64,000 nucleotides of DNA. Source: Nitratireductor sp. GTDB lineage: Bacteria > Pseudomonadota > Alphaproteobacteria > Rhizobiales > Rhizobiaceae. Where the stretch lies: positions 1-64,000 of the forward strand of contig JAFMHL010000016.1 of NCBI GenBank assembly GCA_017854535.1. Direction: 5' to 3'. Shown here piece after piece: positions 46,072 to 54,748 of this stretch (its first letter is position 1; the number at the start of each line of letters is the position of its first letter). A program made the translations under genes and the position numbers. Under the pieces are notes generated by a model. That model was not told the origin of the DNA and searched no databases. It saw only the letters and a program-made list of their open reading frames with translations.

Positions 46072-46713
46072 ATGAAACGATTTCCCGACAAACTCCTCAA
46101 TGGCTATCGAGATTTTATGGCCGGGCGCTATCGTGATGAGCGTGAGCGTTATGGTGAGCTGGCTGACACGGGCCAAAAACCGGAAATTCTTGTCATTGCC
46201 TGTTGTGATTCAAGAGCCGCCCCAGAGACTGTTTTTAATTGCGGACCCGGAGAATTATTCGTGGTTCGTAATGTGGCAAACCTGGTTCCGCCCTATGCCC
46301 CTGACGGGAGTTTTCATTCAACATCAGCTGCTTTGGAATTTGCGGTTCAGGCTTTGCGCGTAAAACACATCGTAGTAATGGGACATGGGCGCTGCGGTGG
46401 TATTCAAGCCGCACTTGACCCAGCTGAAAAACCACTCTCCCCCGGAGACTTCATTGGTAAATGGATGAGCATGTTAACGCCTCTTGCCAGCCAGATTCAG
46501 GCGTCGACTGCCCTAACGAAATCAGAGCGTCAGACAGCTCTTGAGCGGGTTTCAGTCCGCAATTCTATTGAAAATCTGATGACCTTTCCTTGTGTCAGTA
46601 TTCTTGAAGGTCGCGGCAAAGTTCAGCTCCATGGTGCATGGTTTGATATTTCCACTGGTGAATTATGGGTTATGGATAAGCAGACCGGAGATTTTTCACG
46701 GCCTGCCATTTAA
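46072..46713 (+). CDS. beta-class carbonic anhydrase
   Basis: A 213-residue zinc enzyme that interconverts CO2 and bicarbonate. The zinc ligands lie in IACCDSRAAPE (Cys44 or Cys45, with the Asp46/Arg48 dyad) and MGHGRCGGIQAAL (His and Cys near residues 104-107). SAALEFAVQALRVKHIVVMGH is the usual central strand. There is no signal peptide. It is followed 12 bases later by a secreted NTF2-like protein. It supplies bicarbonate for carboxylases such as PccB. Confidence 0.95.
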   Translation: MKRFPDKLLNGYRDFMAGRYRDERERYGELADTGQKPEILVIACCDSRAAPETVFNCGPGELFVVRNVANLVPPYAPDGSFHSTSAALEFAVQALRVKHIVVMGHGRCGGIQAALDPAEKPLSPGDFIGKWMSMLTPLASQIQASTALTKSERQTALERVSVRNSIENLMTFPCVSILEGRGKVQLHGAWFDISTGELWVMDKQTGDFSRPAI

Positions 46714-46725
46714 GGAGAAATTGCG

Positions 46726-47163
46726 ATGGTTAGATTGAATAAGGCAAAGCATATTTGCGTAATTGCGGCCACGTCCACACTTTTGACCTTATTCGCTCCT
46801 TCAGCCCAAGCGGAAGAGCCCTTACCCACACCCATCTCTGATTGGTACGAAGCATTGCGCCAAAGCGACGAAGGGGCATTTGATACATTGTTGGCTGATA
46901 CAGCTACAATTGAGTTGAAAGATATTGGGATTACCCAAACAAAAAATGAATTCATTCAAGCGTTGGACGAATGGTCCGAACTTAACGGAAATGCAATTTT
47001 TCTTACTCGCCTAAAGGCCGCATCTGAAAATAATATTGTGGTAGATGTTTGCTATCGTTTTGACTTTAATGAGATGCAAATGCAGGAAGCTTTTCTTGTG
47101 GACGGCAATTTGATTACCAAATCCATTCAGGAAAAAGTTTCAGATAGCTGTCCGGACTTCTAA
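46726..47163 (+). CDS. secreted NTF2-like protein of unknown function
   Basis: A 145-residue protein with a signal peptide (ICVIAATSTLLTLFAPSAQA, cut after AQA near residue 29). The mature part (WYEALRQSDEGAFDTLLADTATIELKDI, then EFIQALDEWSELNGNAIFLTRLK) looks like a SnoaL/NTF2 small beta barrel with one disulphide candidate (Cys near residue 106 and near the C-terminus). AAGGAGA precedes the ATG. It is probably co-transcribed with the carbonic anhydrase. Function unknown. Confidence 0.75.
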   Translation: MVRLNKAKHICVIAATSTLLTLFAPSAQAEEPLPTPISDWYEALRQSDEGAFDTLLADTATIELKDIGITQTKNEFIQALDEWSELNGNAIFLTRLKAASENNIVVDVCYRFDFNEMQMQEAFLVDGNLITKSIQEKVSDSCPDF

Positions 47164-47194
47164 TTACTATTCTTAATTTAGTTAGAAAATAAAT

Positions 47195-47263
47195 CAGGCC
47201 GCACAATCTAATCTCTTTGGGGCGCTAAGAGACGTAGAATGGCGGCCTGTTCCCGCGAGGGAA
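47195..47263. ncRNA. candidate structured RNA element
   Basis: Two nested stems are followed by a small hairpin. The outer stem is CAGGCCGC (47195-47202) with GCGGCCTG (47242-47249). The inner one pairs TCTCTT with AAGAGA around a GC-rich loop. TTCCC-GCGA-GGGAA (47250-47263) is a GNRA-capped hairpin. It lies in the 281-base gap between a plus-strand gene and asd. I cannot name it; strand is undetermined. Confidence 0.4.
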
Positions 47264-47390
47264 GTTTAAGATCAAGAGTTAGAAAATTTCTTTCCGCCCG
47301 ACCCTGAAATCAAACTACGACATGAAAGCTGTTCGAGATATGCATTATGTCACACTTCGAGCACCAAATTCGAACTTTTCTCTAGACAAC

Positions 47391-47418
47391 AAAAAAGGCG
47401 GACATTTCTGTCCGCCTT
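47391..47418 (-). terminator. asd terminator
   Basis: A 10-bp perfect stem AAGGCGGACA/TGTCCGCCTT with a four-base loop is followed on the minus strand by a run of T. It lies 27 bases past the asd stop. Confidence 0.9.
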
Positions 47419-47444
47419 CCAAAATTTAAGATCTCATAATGGCT

Positions 47445-48485
47445 TTAAGCTATTGCAGCCGAAGACTTTGCTTTGATTAATCCACGATTGACCAACAATT
47501 CAGCGATTTGAACGGTGTTAAGCGCAGCGCCTTTTCTTAGATTGTCAGATACGACCCAAATGTTAAGGCCATTATCCACTGTCGAATCTTCACGGATACG
47601 CGAAATATAAGTTGCGTCTTCTCCGGCGCAATCATGCGGTGTTATATAACCGCCATCTTCACGCTTATCGACTACGAGACATCCCGGCGCTTCGCGCAAA
47701 ATCGCCCGCGCTTCATCCGCAGAAATTTCGTTTTCAAACTCAATATTCACCGCTTCTGAGTGTCCGATAAACACAGGTACGCGCACAGCTGTGCAAGTCA
47801 CCTTGATGTTCTTATCAAGCATCTTTTTGGTTTCAGCGACAACTTTCCATTCTTCTTTGGTTGAGCCATCATCCATAAACACATCAATATGCGGGATCAC
47901 ATTAAAGGCGATACGCTTGGTGAATTTTTTCGGCGTCACATCGCCGTTTTGATAAACAGCTTTGGTTTGCTCAAAAAGCTCTTCCATCGCTTCCTTACCG
48001 CCACCTGAAACAGACTGGTATGTTGAAACAACAACCCGTTTGATTTTGGCATGGTCATGCAAAGGCTTCAAAGCTACAACCAATTGTGCAGTCGAGCAGT
48101 TTGGATTGGCGATGATGTTCTTCTTTGTATAGCCAACAACCGCATCAGCATTCACTTCAGGCACAATCAACGGCACATCAGGATCATAGCGAAACGCTGA
48201 TGAGTTATCGATAACAACGCAGCCTTGTTTGCCGATTTTTGGAGAATATTCCTTGGAAATTTCACCACCTGCAGACATGAGTGCAATATCTGTATCAGAA
48301 AAATCATAGCCTTCCAGCGTCTTGCACTTTAGCGTCTTGTCACCAAAAGAAACTTCCGTGCCCAAGCTTCGTCTTGATGCAAGCGGCACAACGGTATCAG
48401 CAGGAAATCCGCGTTCAGCAAGAATATCGAGCATTTCACGCCCAACATTGCCAGTGGCTCCAATGACAGCAATTTTATAACCCAT
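47445..48485 (-). CDS. asd: aspartate-semialdehyde dehydrogenase
   Basis: A 346-residue NADPH enzyme that reduces aspartyl phosphate to aspartate semialdehyde, the shared precursor of Lys (and diaminopimelate), Thr, Met and Ile. The Rossmann motif is IAVIGATGNVGREML near residue 5, the nucleophilic Cys is in IIANPNCSTAQLVVAL near residue 134, and VPVFIGHSEAVNIEFE holds the catalytic His. AAGGGG lies nine bases before the ATG. It is followed by a strong terminator. A possible leader peptide rich in Thr and Lys codons lies upstream (48631-48750). Confidence 0.95.
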   Translation of the reverse strand: MGYKIAVIGATGNVGREMLDILAERGFPADTVVPLASRRSLGTEVSFGDKTLKCKTLEGYDFSDTDIALMSAGGEISKEYSPKIGKQGCVVIDNSSAFRYDPDVPLIVPEVNADAVVGYTKKNIIANPNCSTAQLVVALKPLHDHAKIKRVVVSTYQSVSGGGKEAMEELFEQTKAVYQNGDVTPKKFTKRIAFNVIPHIDVFMDDGSTKEEWKVVAETKKMLDKNIKVTCTAVRVPVFIGHSEAVNIEFENEISADEARAILREAPGCLVVDKREDGGYITPHDCAGEDATYISRIREDSTVDNGLNIWVVSDNLRKGAALNTVQIAELLVNRGLIKAKSSAAIA

Positions 48486-48630
48486 GGTTTTTACCCCTTT
48501 TCAGGCTCCTGATATTTCGGCTTTTAATTATGACCGCCTCTTCCACAACTTAACGAAAATGACCTTCAAGGTTCATCTCCGTCTCTCTCTTCCTGTTGGC
48601 GCCAGGAAGAGGATCACGCAAACAGAAAGA
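48486..48630 (-). promoter_or_regulatory. putative asd leader with alternative hairpins
   Basis: On the minus strand segment B (48603-48612, CCTCTTCCTG) can pair with segment C (48587-48595, CAGGAAGAG) as a nine-base stem. It can also pair with segment D (48537-48544, GGAAGAGG) as an eight-base stem. The two are mutually exclusive. No U-run follows either, so control, if any, would be translational or Rho-dependent. Inference only. Confidence 0.4.
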
Positions 48631-48750
48631 TCAGACCGTTTTCTTGGTGGTCTTGGTCTTTGCAAAACGTGTTTTTGTTGCAGTATGTGAAGTTTCCGGA
48701 AGACACATGTCTGCGTTCATTTCGCTGATGCAAAATGCCCGCATTTCCAT
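48631..48750 (-). CDS. candidate 39-codon leader peptide upstream of asd
   Basis: A 39-codon frame ahead of asd, with ATGs at 48750, 48744 and 48720 in the same frame. Its last 20 codons contain 8 Thr and 5 Lys (TATKTRFAKTKTTKKTV at the end), and its first 15 hold four Met. The stop lies about 145 bases before the asd ATG, with two alternative hairpins between. No strong Shine-Dalgarno precedes the first ATG, although a GGAA lies right before the second. This is the shape of an amino-acid attenuation leader, but coding status is unproven. A 12-bp hairpin after leuB lies upstream. Confidence 0.4.
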   Translation of the reverse strand: MEMRAFCISEMNADMCLPETSHTATKTRFAKTKTTKKTV

Positions 48751-48920
48751 TGAAAGAGATACAAATCCCGACACAGTAATTTTCCTAGTTAATCCGCGCT
48801 TCTTAGCGGGTTTTAGGGCAGAGTCAAATAAGACTTTATTCTGTTAGCCAAACAGCGTGATTTTCTCAACTGAGGTTAGCATGGAGATGGATAGGAAAAA
48901 CGCCTATCCATCTCTATTGT
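48751..48920 (-). other. gap between leuB and the asd leader frame
   Basis: These 170 bases hold the leuB 3' hairpin and a TTGACT hexamer on the minus strand (48822-48827). No convincing -10 box is seen at normal spacing. A short CCGC/GCGG stem lies at 48794-48809. I see no further gene here. Confidence 0.5.
48884..48914 (-). terminator. strong hairpin after leuB
   Basis: A perfect 12-bp stem GAGATGGATAGG/CCTATCCATCTC with a seven-base loop starts seven bases past the leuB stop. There is no U-run after it on the minus strand, so it may stabilise the 3' end or act with Rho rather than being a classic terminator. Confidence 0.5.
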
Positions 48921-50033
48921 TTAGGCAGAAAGCGCTTTTAGTTCATCAAGAATGGCACCACCCATAGCTGTGGTGCCAACTTTTGTGCATCCATCACTCA
49001 TAATATCACCCGTGCGCAAACCGCGATCCAACACATTCGCTATCGATTTTTCAATCAGATCAGCCTCTTCAATCATATTGAAGGAATAGCGCAGGCACAT
49101 TGCAAAAGAGGCAATCATGGCGATCGGATTGGCAGCGCCTGTGCCAGCAATATCTGGAGCAGAACCATGAACAGGCTCATAAAGCGCTTTACGCTTTCCG
49201 GTAACGCCATCTGGCGCGCCCAAAGAAGCAGATGGCAGCATGCCTAATGACCCTGTGAGCATAGCCGCTACGTCTGAAAGCATATCCCCAAACAAGTTGT
49301 CAGTTACGATAACGTCAAACTGTTTAGGCCAACGCACCAATTGCATGCCGCCAGCATCGGCCAACATGTGAGACAATTCAACATCTGAGTAATTCGCTTT
49401 TTGAGTTGCCGTCACAACTTCATTCCACAAAACGCCTGACTTCATAACATTGCGCTTTTCCATGGAGCAAACTTTGTTTTGACGCGTGCGAGCCAATTCA
49501 AAAGCAACACCGGAAATACGTTCAATTTCATATGTATCATAGACTTGTGTATCGATGGCGCGTTTTTGGCCATTACCAAGATCGGTAATCGTTTTTGGCT
49601 CACCAAAATAAACACCACCAGTCAACTCACGAACAATCAGAATATCAAGACCCTCGACAACCTCTGCTTTCAGAGATGAAGACTGGGCCAGCGCTGGATA
49701 ACAAATTGCAGGGCGTAGATTTGCAAAGAGCTGCATATCTTTGCGAAGTCGCAAAAGGCCAGCTTCCGGGCGTTGCTCATAGGGAACATCATCCCATTTA
49801 GGTCCGCCAACCGCGCCAAACAAAACAGCATCCGCAGCCATTGCTTTTTCCATATCGCTATCAGATATCGCTTCGCCATGAGCATCATAGGCTGAGCCGC
49901 CAACCAGACCTTCGTCTGTTTCAAAGCAAGTCGACATTGTTTCATTCATCCATGCAATCAGCTTTCGAACTTCACCCATAGCCTCGGGACCAATGCCATC
50001 ACCTGGAAGCAGAAAAAGTTTGCGGATCGTCAT
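48921..50033 (-). CDS. leuB: 3-isopropylmalate dehydrogenase
   Basis: A 370-residue NAD-dependent enzyme that oxidatively decarboxylates 3-isopropylmalate in leucine synthesis. [21 protein letters not shown] is the N-terminal strand, [17 protein letters not shown] and [13 protein letters not shown] bind substrate, and the metal/NAD segment is [33 protein letters not shown], with the C-terminal [24 protein letters not shown] lies upstream of the ATG. leuD lies 1.2 kb away on the same strand, separated by a plus-strand M23 peptidase gene. leuA and leuC are not seen. Confidence 0.96.
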   Translation of the reverse strand: MTIRKLFLLPGDGIGPEAMGEVRKLIAWMNETMSTCFETDEGLVGGSAYDAHGEAISDSDMEKAMAADAVLFGAVGGPKWDDVPYEQRPEAGLLRLRKDMQLFANLRPAICYPALAQSSSLKAEVVEGLDILIVRELTGGVYFGEPKTITDLGNGQKRAIDTQVYDTYEIERISGVAFELARTRQNKVCSMEKRNVMKSGVLWNEVVTATQKANYSDVELSHMLADAGGMQLVRWPKQFDVIVTDNLFGDMLSDVAAMLTGSLGMLPSASLGAPDGVTGKRKALYEPVHGSAPDIAGTGAANPIAMIASFAMCLRYSFNMIEEADLIEKSIANVLDRGLRTGDIMSDGCTKVGTTAMGGAILDELKALSA

Positions 50034-50175
50034 TTGGAATTTCCTTCAGTCTTGCCTTTAACTTGGCAATTTTGCGTTTTACGTTGGGCTGTAATTAAGA
50101 AAAGAGATTGTCAGCCAATTCTGAGAGTTCCATAAACTTGGGTGAACCATTTTACAATAGCCACAGGAAAACAGG

Positions 50176-51195
50176 ATGTTTTTACCCAGGAAGAAATTCT
50201 TCGCTACAAGCCAGGCCTTCAAGATATGCATACTCGCAATTAGCACTTTTGTCGGCTTTTCAGCTACAGCAATCGCGGCACCTTTATCACTGGAAATTCC
50301 TGTGAAGTGTGAGATCGGCGTTGAGTGCTTTTTACAGCAAATGCCGGATATGGATTTGAGCCAAGCTGTCGTAGATTCAAGATGTGGCAGCGCCAGTTAT
50401 GACGGACACAAAGGCACAGATATCCGGCTTTTATCCATGGAGGATGTAAAGCGTAATGTTTTGGTTATCGCAGCCGCTGACGGAACCGTTAAAGGTTTGC
50501 GCGATGGCGAGAAGGATCAGTTGGTTCTTACTGCCACTGATCGACGCACCATTGAGAACCGGGAATGCGGCAATGGCGTTGTCATTGATCATGGCAATGG
50601 CATTGAAACCCAATATTGCCACATGAAAATGGGAAGTATAGCTGTCAAATATGGCCAGCCAGTCAAAGCTGGTGACCCTTTAGGCTTTGTTGGTGCTTCT
50701 GGCTGGGCGCAATTTCCCCATCTTCACATGTCGGTTCGCCAAGACGGAAATACAATCGACCCTTTCACTGGCAGGTCTCTGGGGGAAGAATGTTCTACCA
50801 ACAGTGCTGGATCTTGGTGGAAGGATAAGGATTTTGCTGAAAGCACAGGAGACGCAGAAATTCTCAAAACAGGACTTGCCGGAGCCCCATTAAATCATGC
50901 CGAATTGGTATTGTCTGGTGGACCTGCCAACGCCTCTGTTTCTGACAATGCAATTGTGGGGTGGGTCTGGTTTGCAAATCTAAGAAAAGATGATCAGATC
51001 TATATGAGCCTGACCGGTCCAAATGGCTTGGCCGTTAAAGATACGACTAAACCTCTAGACCGAAACAAGGCCAGCTGGTCAGGATTCATTGGCAAAAAAC
51101 GCACTCCCGAAAAAGGTGATTATGCTTTTGAGATAAAGGTCCTCAGAGATCAAAAAATCTTAAAAAGTCAAAACTCAAAATTCACGATTGAATAA
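50176..51195 (+). CDS. secreted M23-family metallopeptidase
   Basis: A 339-residue LytM-type peptidase with a signal peptide (about residues 1-36, ending TAIAAP). The zinc site is intact: DGHKGTDIRLL (HxxxD) near residue 76 and FPHLHMSVRQDGN (HxH) near residue 180. Extra Cys (CEIGVECF, CGSAS, NRECGNG, YCHM, GEECS) suggest disulphides in the periplasm. The C-terminal 120 residues form an added domain (ELVLSGGPANASVSDNAIVGWVWF). It probably cuts peptidoglycan cross-links or acts in protein trimming. AGGAAAACAGG precedes the ATG. Confidence 0.9.
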   Translation: MFLPRKKFFATSQAFKICILAISTFVGFSATAIAAPLSLEIPVKCEIGVECFLQQMPDMDLSQAVVDSRCGSASYDGHKGTDIRLLSMEDVKRNVLVIAAADGTVKGLRDGEKDQLVLTATDRRTIENRECGNGVVIDHGNGIETQYCHMKMGSIAVKYGQPVKAGDPLGFVGASGWAQFPHLHMSVRQDGNTIDPFTGRSLGEECSTNSAGSWWKDKDFAESTGDAEILKTGLAGAPLNHAELVLSGGPANASVSDNAIVGWVWFANLRKDDQIYMSLTGPNGLAVKDTTKPLDRNKASWSGFIGKKRTPEKGDYAFEIKVLRDQKILKSQNSKFTIE

Positions 51196-51246
51196 ATCTG
51201 GATTACCGGATCATTCTTTTGAGCGCGGCTTTTTCAAGTCTTACCT

Positions 51247-51852
51247 TCAAATCCAGGGCCGGCTTTCAGATATCTTGCTTTCATAGCTATCGATATCAGG
51301 TGCTTTGGCAAGCGTCTCACCGATATCATCAATGCCATTAAGCAAACGATGTTTGCGATCAGGATCAATGTTAAACTTGATCACACCACCATCTGGTCCA
51401 GCAATGGTTTGCGCTTCCAGATCAATGCTGAGCGTCGCATTAGAACCACGGCGCGCATCATCCATCAATTTGTCCAACTCGTCTTGAGTGACTTGAATCG
51501 GCAATATCCCGTTTTTGAAGCAATTGTTGTAAAAGATATCAGCAAAGCTGGTCGAAATAACGGATTTGATACCGAAATCAAGCAAAGCCCATGGGGCATG
51601 CTCGCGCGAGGAGCCGCAACCAAAATTGTCCCCGGCAACCAAAATTTCTGCTTTGCGATAAGCTGGCTGGTTCAAAACAAAATCAGCATTTTCTAAGCCA
51701 TCTTCAGCAAACCGCATCTCGGCAAATAGGCCGCTTCCCAGCCCTGTCCGCTTGATGGTTTTAAGATAGTCTTTTGGGATAATCATATCCGTGTCGATAT
51801 TGATAATCGGCAATGGGGCAGCAACGCTGGTAAGTTTGGTAAATTTTTGCAT
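51247..51852 (-). CDS. leuD: 3-isopropylmalate dehydratase small subunit
   Basis: A 201-residue swivelling-domain subunit that pairs with LeuC (not in the window). [30 protein letters not shown] at the N-terminus and [51 protein letters not shown] are the core substrate-binding segments. It isomerises 2- to 3-isopropylmalate. Ribosome site weak. Its neighbour on the plus strand is a CitE-like lyase, divergent by 136 bases. Confidence 0.95.
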   Translation of the reverse strand: MQKFTKLTSVAAPLPIINIDTDMIIPKDYLKTIKRTGLGSGLFAEMRFAEDGLENADFVLNQPAYRKAEILVAGDNFGCGSSREHAPWALLDFGIKSVISTSFADIFYNNCFKNGILPIQVTQDELDKLMDDARRGSNATLSIDLEAQTIAGPDGGVIKFNIDPDRKHRLLNGIDDIGETLAKAPDIDSYESKISESRPWI

Positions 51853-51988
51853 GGGTTCAAATGTCCCGCTTGTCTTGATAGATTTAGATTGAAGTTGCGC
51901 GTGGTTTACAACATGATTTCATTTTCGTCGAGTGTCTTTGGCTCAAAGTTGAGCTTGGCATAATAATACAAAGTTGAGAGATGCTCCC

Positions 51989-52873
51989 ATGGTTTTCATT
52001 CCAAATGATATGACGAATTTCAGACTGCGTCGTTCCGCTTTATTCATGCCTTCTTCCAATGAGCGGGCTTTGGCAAAAGCACCATCTTTGAATTGTGATA
52101 CGGTTATTTTCGATCTGGAAGATGCCGTGGGTGCCGACGAACGAGAAAACGCAATAAAAAACCTCAGGCAATTGGTAAATAATACAGATTTTGGACCAAG
52201 GGAAACGGTTATTCGAACAGGTCAATTTGATGGTTCTGAGTTTACCGATGACTTGGCAATCGCGATTGAATCCGTCGTAGATGTTGTTCTTTTACCAAAG
52301 GTAGAAAACGCCCAAGCGATCTTGCAGACAGAGAACCGATTGAACGCGGCTGGTTCAAAAGCGTCCCTATGGGCAATGATTGAAACACCATTGGCGCTGA
52401 TGAACCTCACGGAAATTGCGTCAGCCTCAACAAGACTGAAATGTCTCGTGGTTGGCCCCAACGATCTTTCAAAGGCAACGGGCGCTTCCCTTTCAAATCA
52501 CCGTGCAGCCCTTCAACCATGGTTGATGCAGATTGTTGCAGCAGCACGCGCTTATAATTTGAACGTGCTTGATGGGGTTTATAACAATTTCAAAGATCAG
52601 GAAGGCTTCGCACAAGAGTGCAAACAAGGTGCGGCTATGGGCTTTGATGGAAAAACCCTGATTCATCCATCCCAAATCAAAACCGCTAATAAATCCTTTG
52701 GCCCTGATGAAAAACAAATCGCCCGCGCCATACAAATAGTAAAAGCCTTTGGGGAAAAGGCCAATGCTCATAAAGGCGTAATCCAGATCGATGGAGAAAT
52801 GATAGAACGCCTGCATTTGGAACAGGCGGAGCTGCTTTTAGCAGTAGATATCAAGACTGGTTCTTCAACATAA
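51989..52873 (+). CDS. CitE/HpcH-like CoA ester lyase
   Basis: A 294-residue TIM-barrel lyase of the HpcH/HpaI (CitE) family. RRSALFMPSSNERALAKAPSLNCDTVIFDLEDAVGADERENA holds the metal-binding Glu/Asp region. LWAMIETPLALMNLTEIA carries the metal-binding Glu, and LVVGPNDLSKATGAS and FDGKTLIHPSQIKTANKSFGP complete the fold. Related enzymes cleave malyl-CoA, citramalyl-CoA or citryl-CoA; the substrate is not fixed by the sequence. Candidate starts are 51989 (GAGAG upstream) and 52010; I favour the first. No CitF or CitD genes are adjacent. Confidence 0.88.
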   Translation: MVFIPNDMTNFRLRRSALFMPSSNERALAKAPSLNCDTVIFDLEDAVGADERENAIKNLRQLVNNTDFGPRETVIRTGQFDGSEFTDDLAIAIESVVDVVLLPKVENAQAILQTENRLNAAGSKASLWAMIETPLALMNLTEIASASTRLKCLVVGPNDLSKATGASLSNHRAALQPWLMQIVAAARAYNLNVLDGVYNNFKDQEGFAQECKQGAAMGFDGKTLIHPSQIKTANKSFGPDEKQIARAIQIVKAFGEKANAHKGVIQIDGEMIERLHLEQAELLLAVDIKTGSST

Positions 52874-52892
52874 AATATAATCTGGAGATATT

Positions 52893-53102
52893 ATGGCTAC
52901 ACGCATCTATCGTTTTTTAACTGGACCGGATGACTCATCGTTTTGTCACAAGGTCACAAAAGCTTTGTCGGAGGGTTGGCATCTATATGGCGATCCACAA
53001 TACGCCGCCGATCCTGTTTCAAACGCAATGCGTTGCGGGCAAGCGGTATTCAAAGATGTTGAAGAGCAATATAACCCTGAAAGGAAACTTGGGGAATATT
53101 GA
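52893..53102 (+). CDS. DUF1737 domain protein
   Basis: A 69-residue protein. RIYRFLTGPDDSSFCHKVTKALSEGWHLYGDPQYAAD is the DUF1737 pattern, with a short tail (EQYNPERKLGEY). GGAG precedes the ATG. Its TGA overlaps the next ATG by one base. I know no function for the family. It is 19 bases downstream of the CitE-like gene and may be in the same transcript. Confidence 0.8.
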   Translation: MATRIYRFLTGPDDSSFCHKVTKALSEGWHLYGDPQYAADPVSNAMRCGQAVFKDVEEQYNPERKLGEY

Positions 53103-53500
53103 TGCGCTGGATTTTTGCGCCTTTAAGTTATGGCTTGATCGGATTTGGTTTTGGCTTTCTTTTTGGCGTTTTGCGCGAAATATTTTTAATTCCTCTTTTT
53201 GGTCATAACCACGGCCATTTGCTGGAATTCATTCCTTTGATAATTGCAATTTCTGTTTTGGGCTTTTGGGTCACAGCACACTGGAAAATCAGGAATAGCC
53301 TTAAGGCATTGCAAACCGGTATTCTCGGCGTTGCTTTTTTATTACTACTGGAAAGCACCTTGGCTCTTTTTATAATGGATGTGCCTGTGAAGCAGTATCT
53401 TGCGGCTTTTAATATCTTTGAAGGCAAACTTTTCCCTTACGGACTCCTGATAATGGCTGCGGTTCCATTGATCAGTCAAAACCTCATCGAGAAAAAATAG
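53102..53500 (+). CDS. four-helix membrane protein of unknown function
   Basis: A 132-residue protein with four hydrophobic segments (about residues 5-27, 42-58, 72-92 and 110-127). The ATG at 53102 overlaps the TGA of the DUF1737 gene by one base, implying coupling. I recognise no motif. The SOS-regulated imuA region begins about 57 bases after its stop. Confidence 0.75.
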   Translation: MRWIFAPLSYGLIGFGFGFLFGVLREIFLIPLFGHNHGHLLEFIPLIIAISVLGFWVTAHWKIRNSLKALQTGILGVAFLLLLESTLALFIMDVPVKQYLAAFNIFEGKLFPYGLLIMAAVPLISQNLIEKK

Positions 53501-53797
53501 GAACAAATTCTTTTAAGATCGCTTGACTCTTTTTTAACTTTACGGAATCTATAAGAGAACAAAACAAGAACTTAATAATTCAAATTCATCTGCTCGGCGG
53601 AAGACGATAGGAAAGAGCGCCCAAAAGGCCGTTCCTGCCGATCGCCATGTGCTGCCTACTGACTAACCGGATCGCCAATGCCATACCCTGTTCCGTCTTT
53701 TAGCATAAGCAAGCCCCTATGGACGCCGAGTGGATGAAACCAAATCCTGAAACCAGATTAAAGGGTTTTTGGATACCCATATAAATGGAAGATTAAA
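53501..53797 (+). other. imuA promoter and long leader
   Basis: About 300 bases with an SOS box near the start. A leader of roughly 225 bases then lies between the box and the imuA ATG (53798). The leader contains a direct repeat GATCGCC-A-ATG (two copies, near 53639 and 53670) and GGCC-rich stem potential, with only a short, weak frame (ATG at 53647, about 18 codons). No RNA family is recognised. Confidence 0.55.
53557..53571 (+). promoter_or_regulatory. alphaproteobacterial SOS (LexA) box
   Basis: GAAC-AAAACAA-GAAC is an exact match to the class consensus GAAC-N7-GAAC. It sits 226 bases before imuA, with a TTGACT hexamer (53523-53528) upstream and TATAAG nearby. LexA repression of the imuA operon fits known regulation in this class. 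Confidence 0.9.
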
Positions 53798-54748
53798 ATG
53801 TACGGAACAACATCAATTTCTGCCTCAAATACTGTTTTAAAATCGATGAGCCAGACGTCTGACTTACATAGACAAGAACTCCGTCAAAGCCTTTCAAGCA
53901 CTATTTCAAAAATTGAAAACCGTACACCGCAATTATCTGAGCCTATCAAAGCATCCCGGGCCTCCTTGGGAATTCATGCAATTGATAAAGCGTTGGACCC
54001 TGTTGCAGCCAAAGGTATTTTGACCAACGCTCTGCATGAAATTCGTGTCACAAATGGTCTTGATGCTGCCAGTGGCGCAGGTTTCGCCTTTTGCCTTGGT
54101 CTGATGATGACCAAAGAAAGCGCCGATCCGGACAATGTGAAGCAATCTGAATTACCACCGATATTTTGGATTTCTGATCATTTCACACGTCAGGAGTATG
54201 GAAGCTATTATGGTCCTGGATTATGCGCATTTGGTATTGCTCCACAAAACCTTATCCGTATTTCTCCCTCAAGCCTTGAAGAAAGCCTTTGGGCAGCTGG
54301 AGAAATTACCGCTACCCATGGCGCTGTACGGTTTTGTCTTATGGAAATCCGAGGGCATCCCAAGGCGCTGGATCTGACGGTGACACGCCGTTTGATGTTA
54401 AGAGCACAAAGCTCGGGAACGACCATCCTCATTTTGCGCCAAAGCAGCGAAGAAGAAGCAAGCTCTGCAGCAACCCGTTGGCATGTCATGCCCGCCAGCT
54501 CACGAAAAAGCTCGTCTGAAGCTAGCCCTTTAATGCATCAATTCATCGGCCCGCCAAGCTTTTCAGTCAGTCTTGAAAAATGTCGCGGGGGCAACCCCAT
54601 CTTCAACCCGTTCATAATGGAGTGGAATTCAAATGACCAATGCTTTACCCTTTCTAAAGCCGATACAAACCATAGAATCCACCCTCAATCTGGTTTTAGA
54701 GGGGGCGGCTCTAACCGGGTTCGAAGAACCGTTTCAAAAATCGCCTGA
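53798..54748 (+). CDS. imuA: ImuA-type SOS mutagenesis protein
   Basis: A 316-residue RecA-like protein of the ImuA class, which works with ImuB and DnaE2 in damage-induced mutagenesis. GIHAIDKALDPVAAKGILTNALHEI is near residue 58, and ASGAGFAFCLGLMMTKES replaces the ATP-binding loop of RecA; a canonical P-loop is not present. FWISDHFTRQEYGSYYGPGLCAFGI and LEESLWAAGEITATHGAVRFCLMEIRGHPKALDLTVTRRLMLRAQSSGTTILIL are the main family segments. The C-terminus (GGGSNRVRRTVSKIA) resembles related proteins. GGAAGA precedes the ATG. Confidence 0.85.
   Translation: MYGTTSISASNTVLKSMSQTSDLHRQELRQSLSSTISKIENRTPQLSEPIKASRASLGIHAIDKALDPVAAKGILTNALHEIRVTNGLDAASGAGFAFCLGLMMTKESADPDNVKQSELPPIFWISDHFTRQEYGSYYGPGLCAFGIAPQNLIRISPSSLEESLWAAGEITATHGAVRFCLMEIRGHPKALDLTVTRRLMLRAQSSGTTILILRQSSEEEASSAATRWHVMPASSRKSSSEASPLMHQFIGPPSFSVSLEKCRGGNPIFNPFIMEWNSNDQCFTLSKADTNHRIHPQSGFRGGGSNRVRRTVSKIA

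Noticed and set aside
48596-48847. Plus-strand 83-codon frame between asd and leuB
   Set aside because: Starts with TTG, no ribosome site, no recognisable pattern. The minus-strand 39-codon frame explains the region better.
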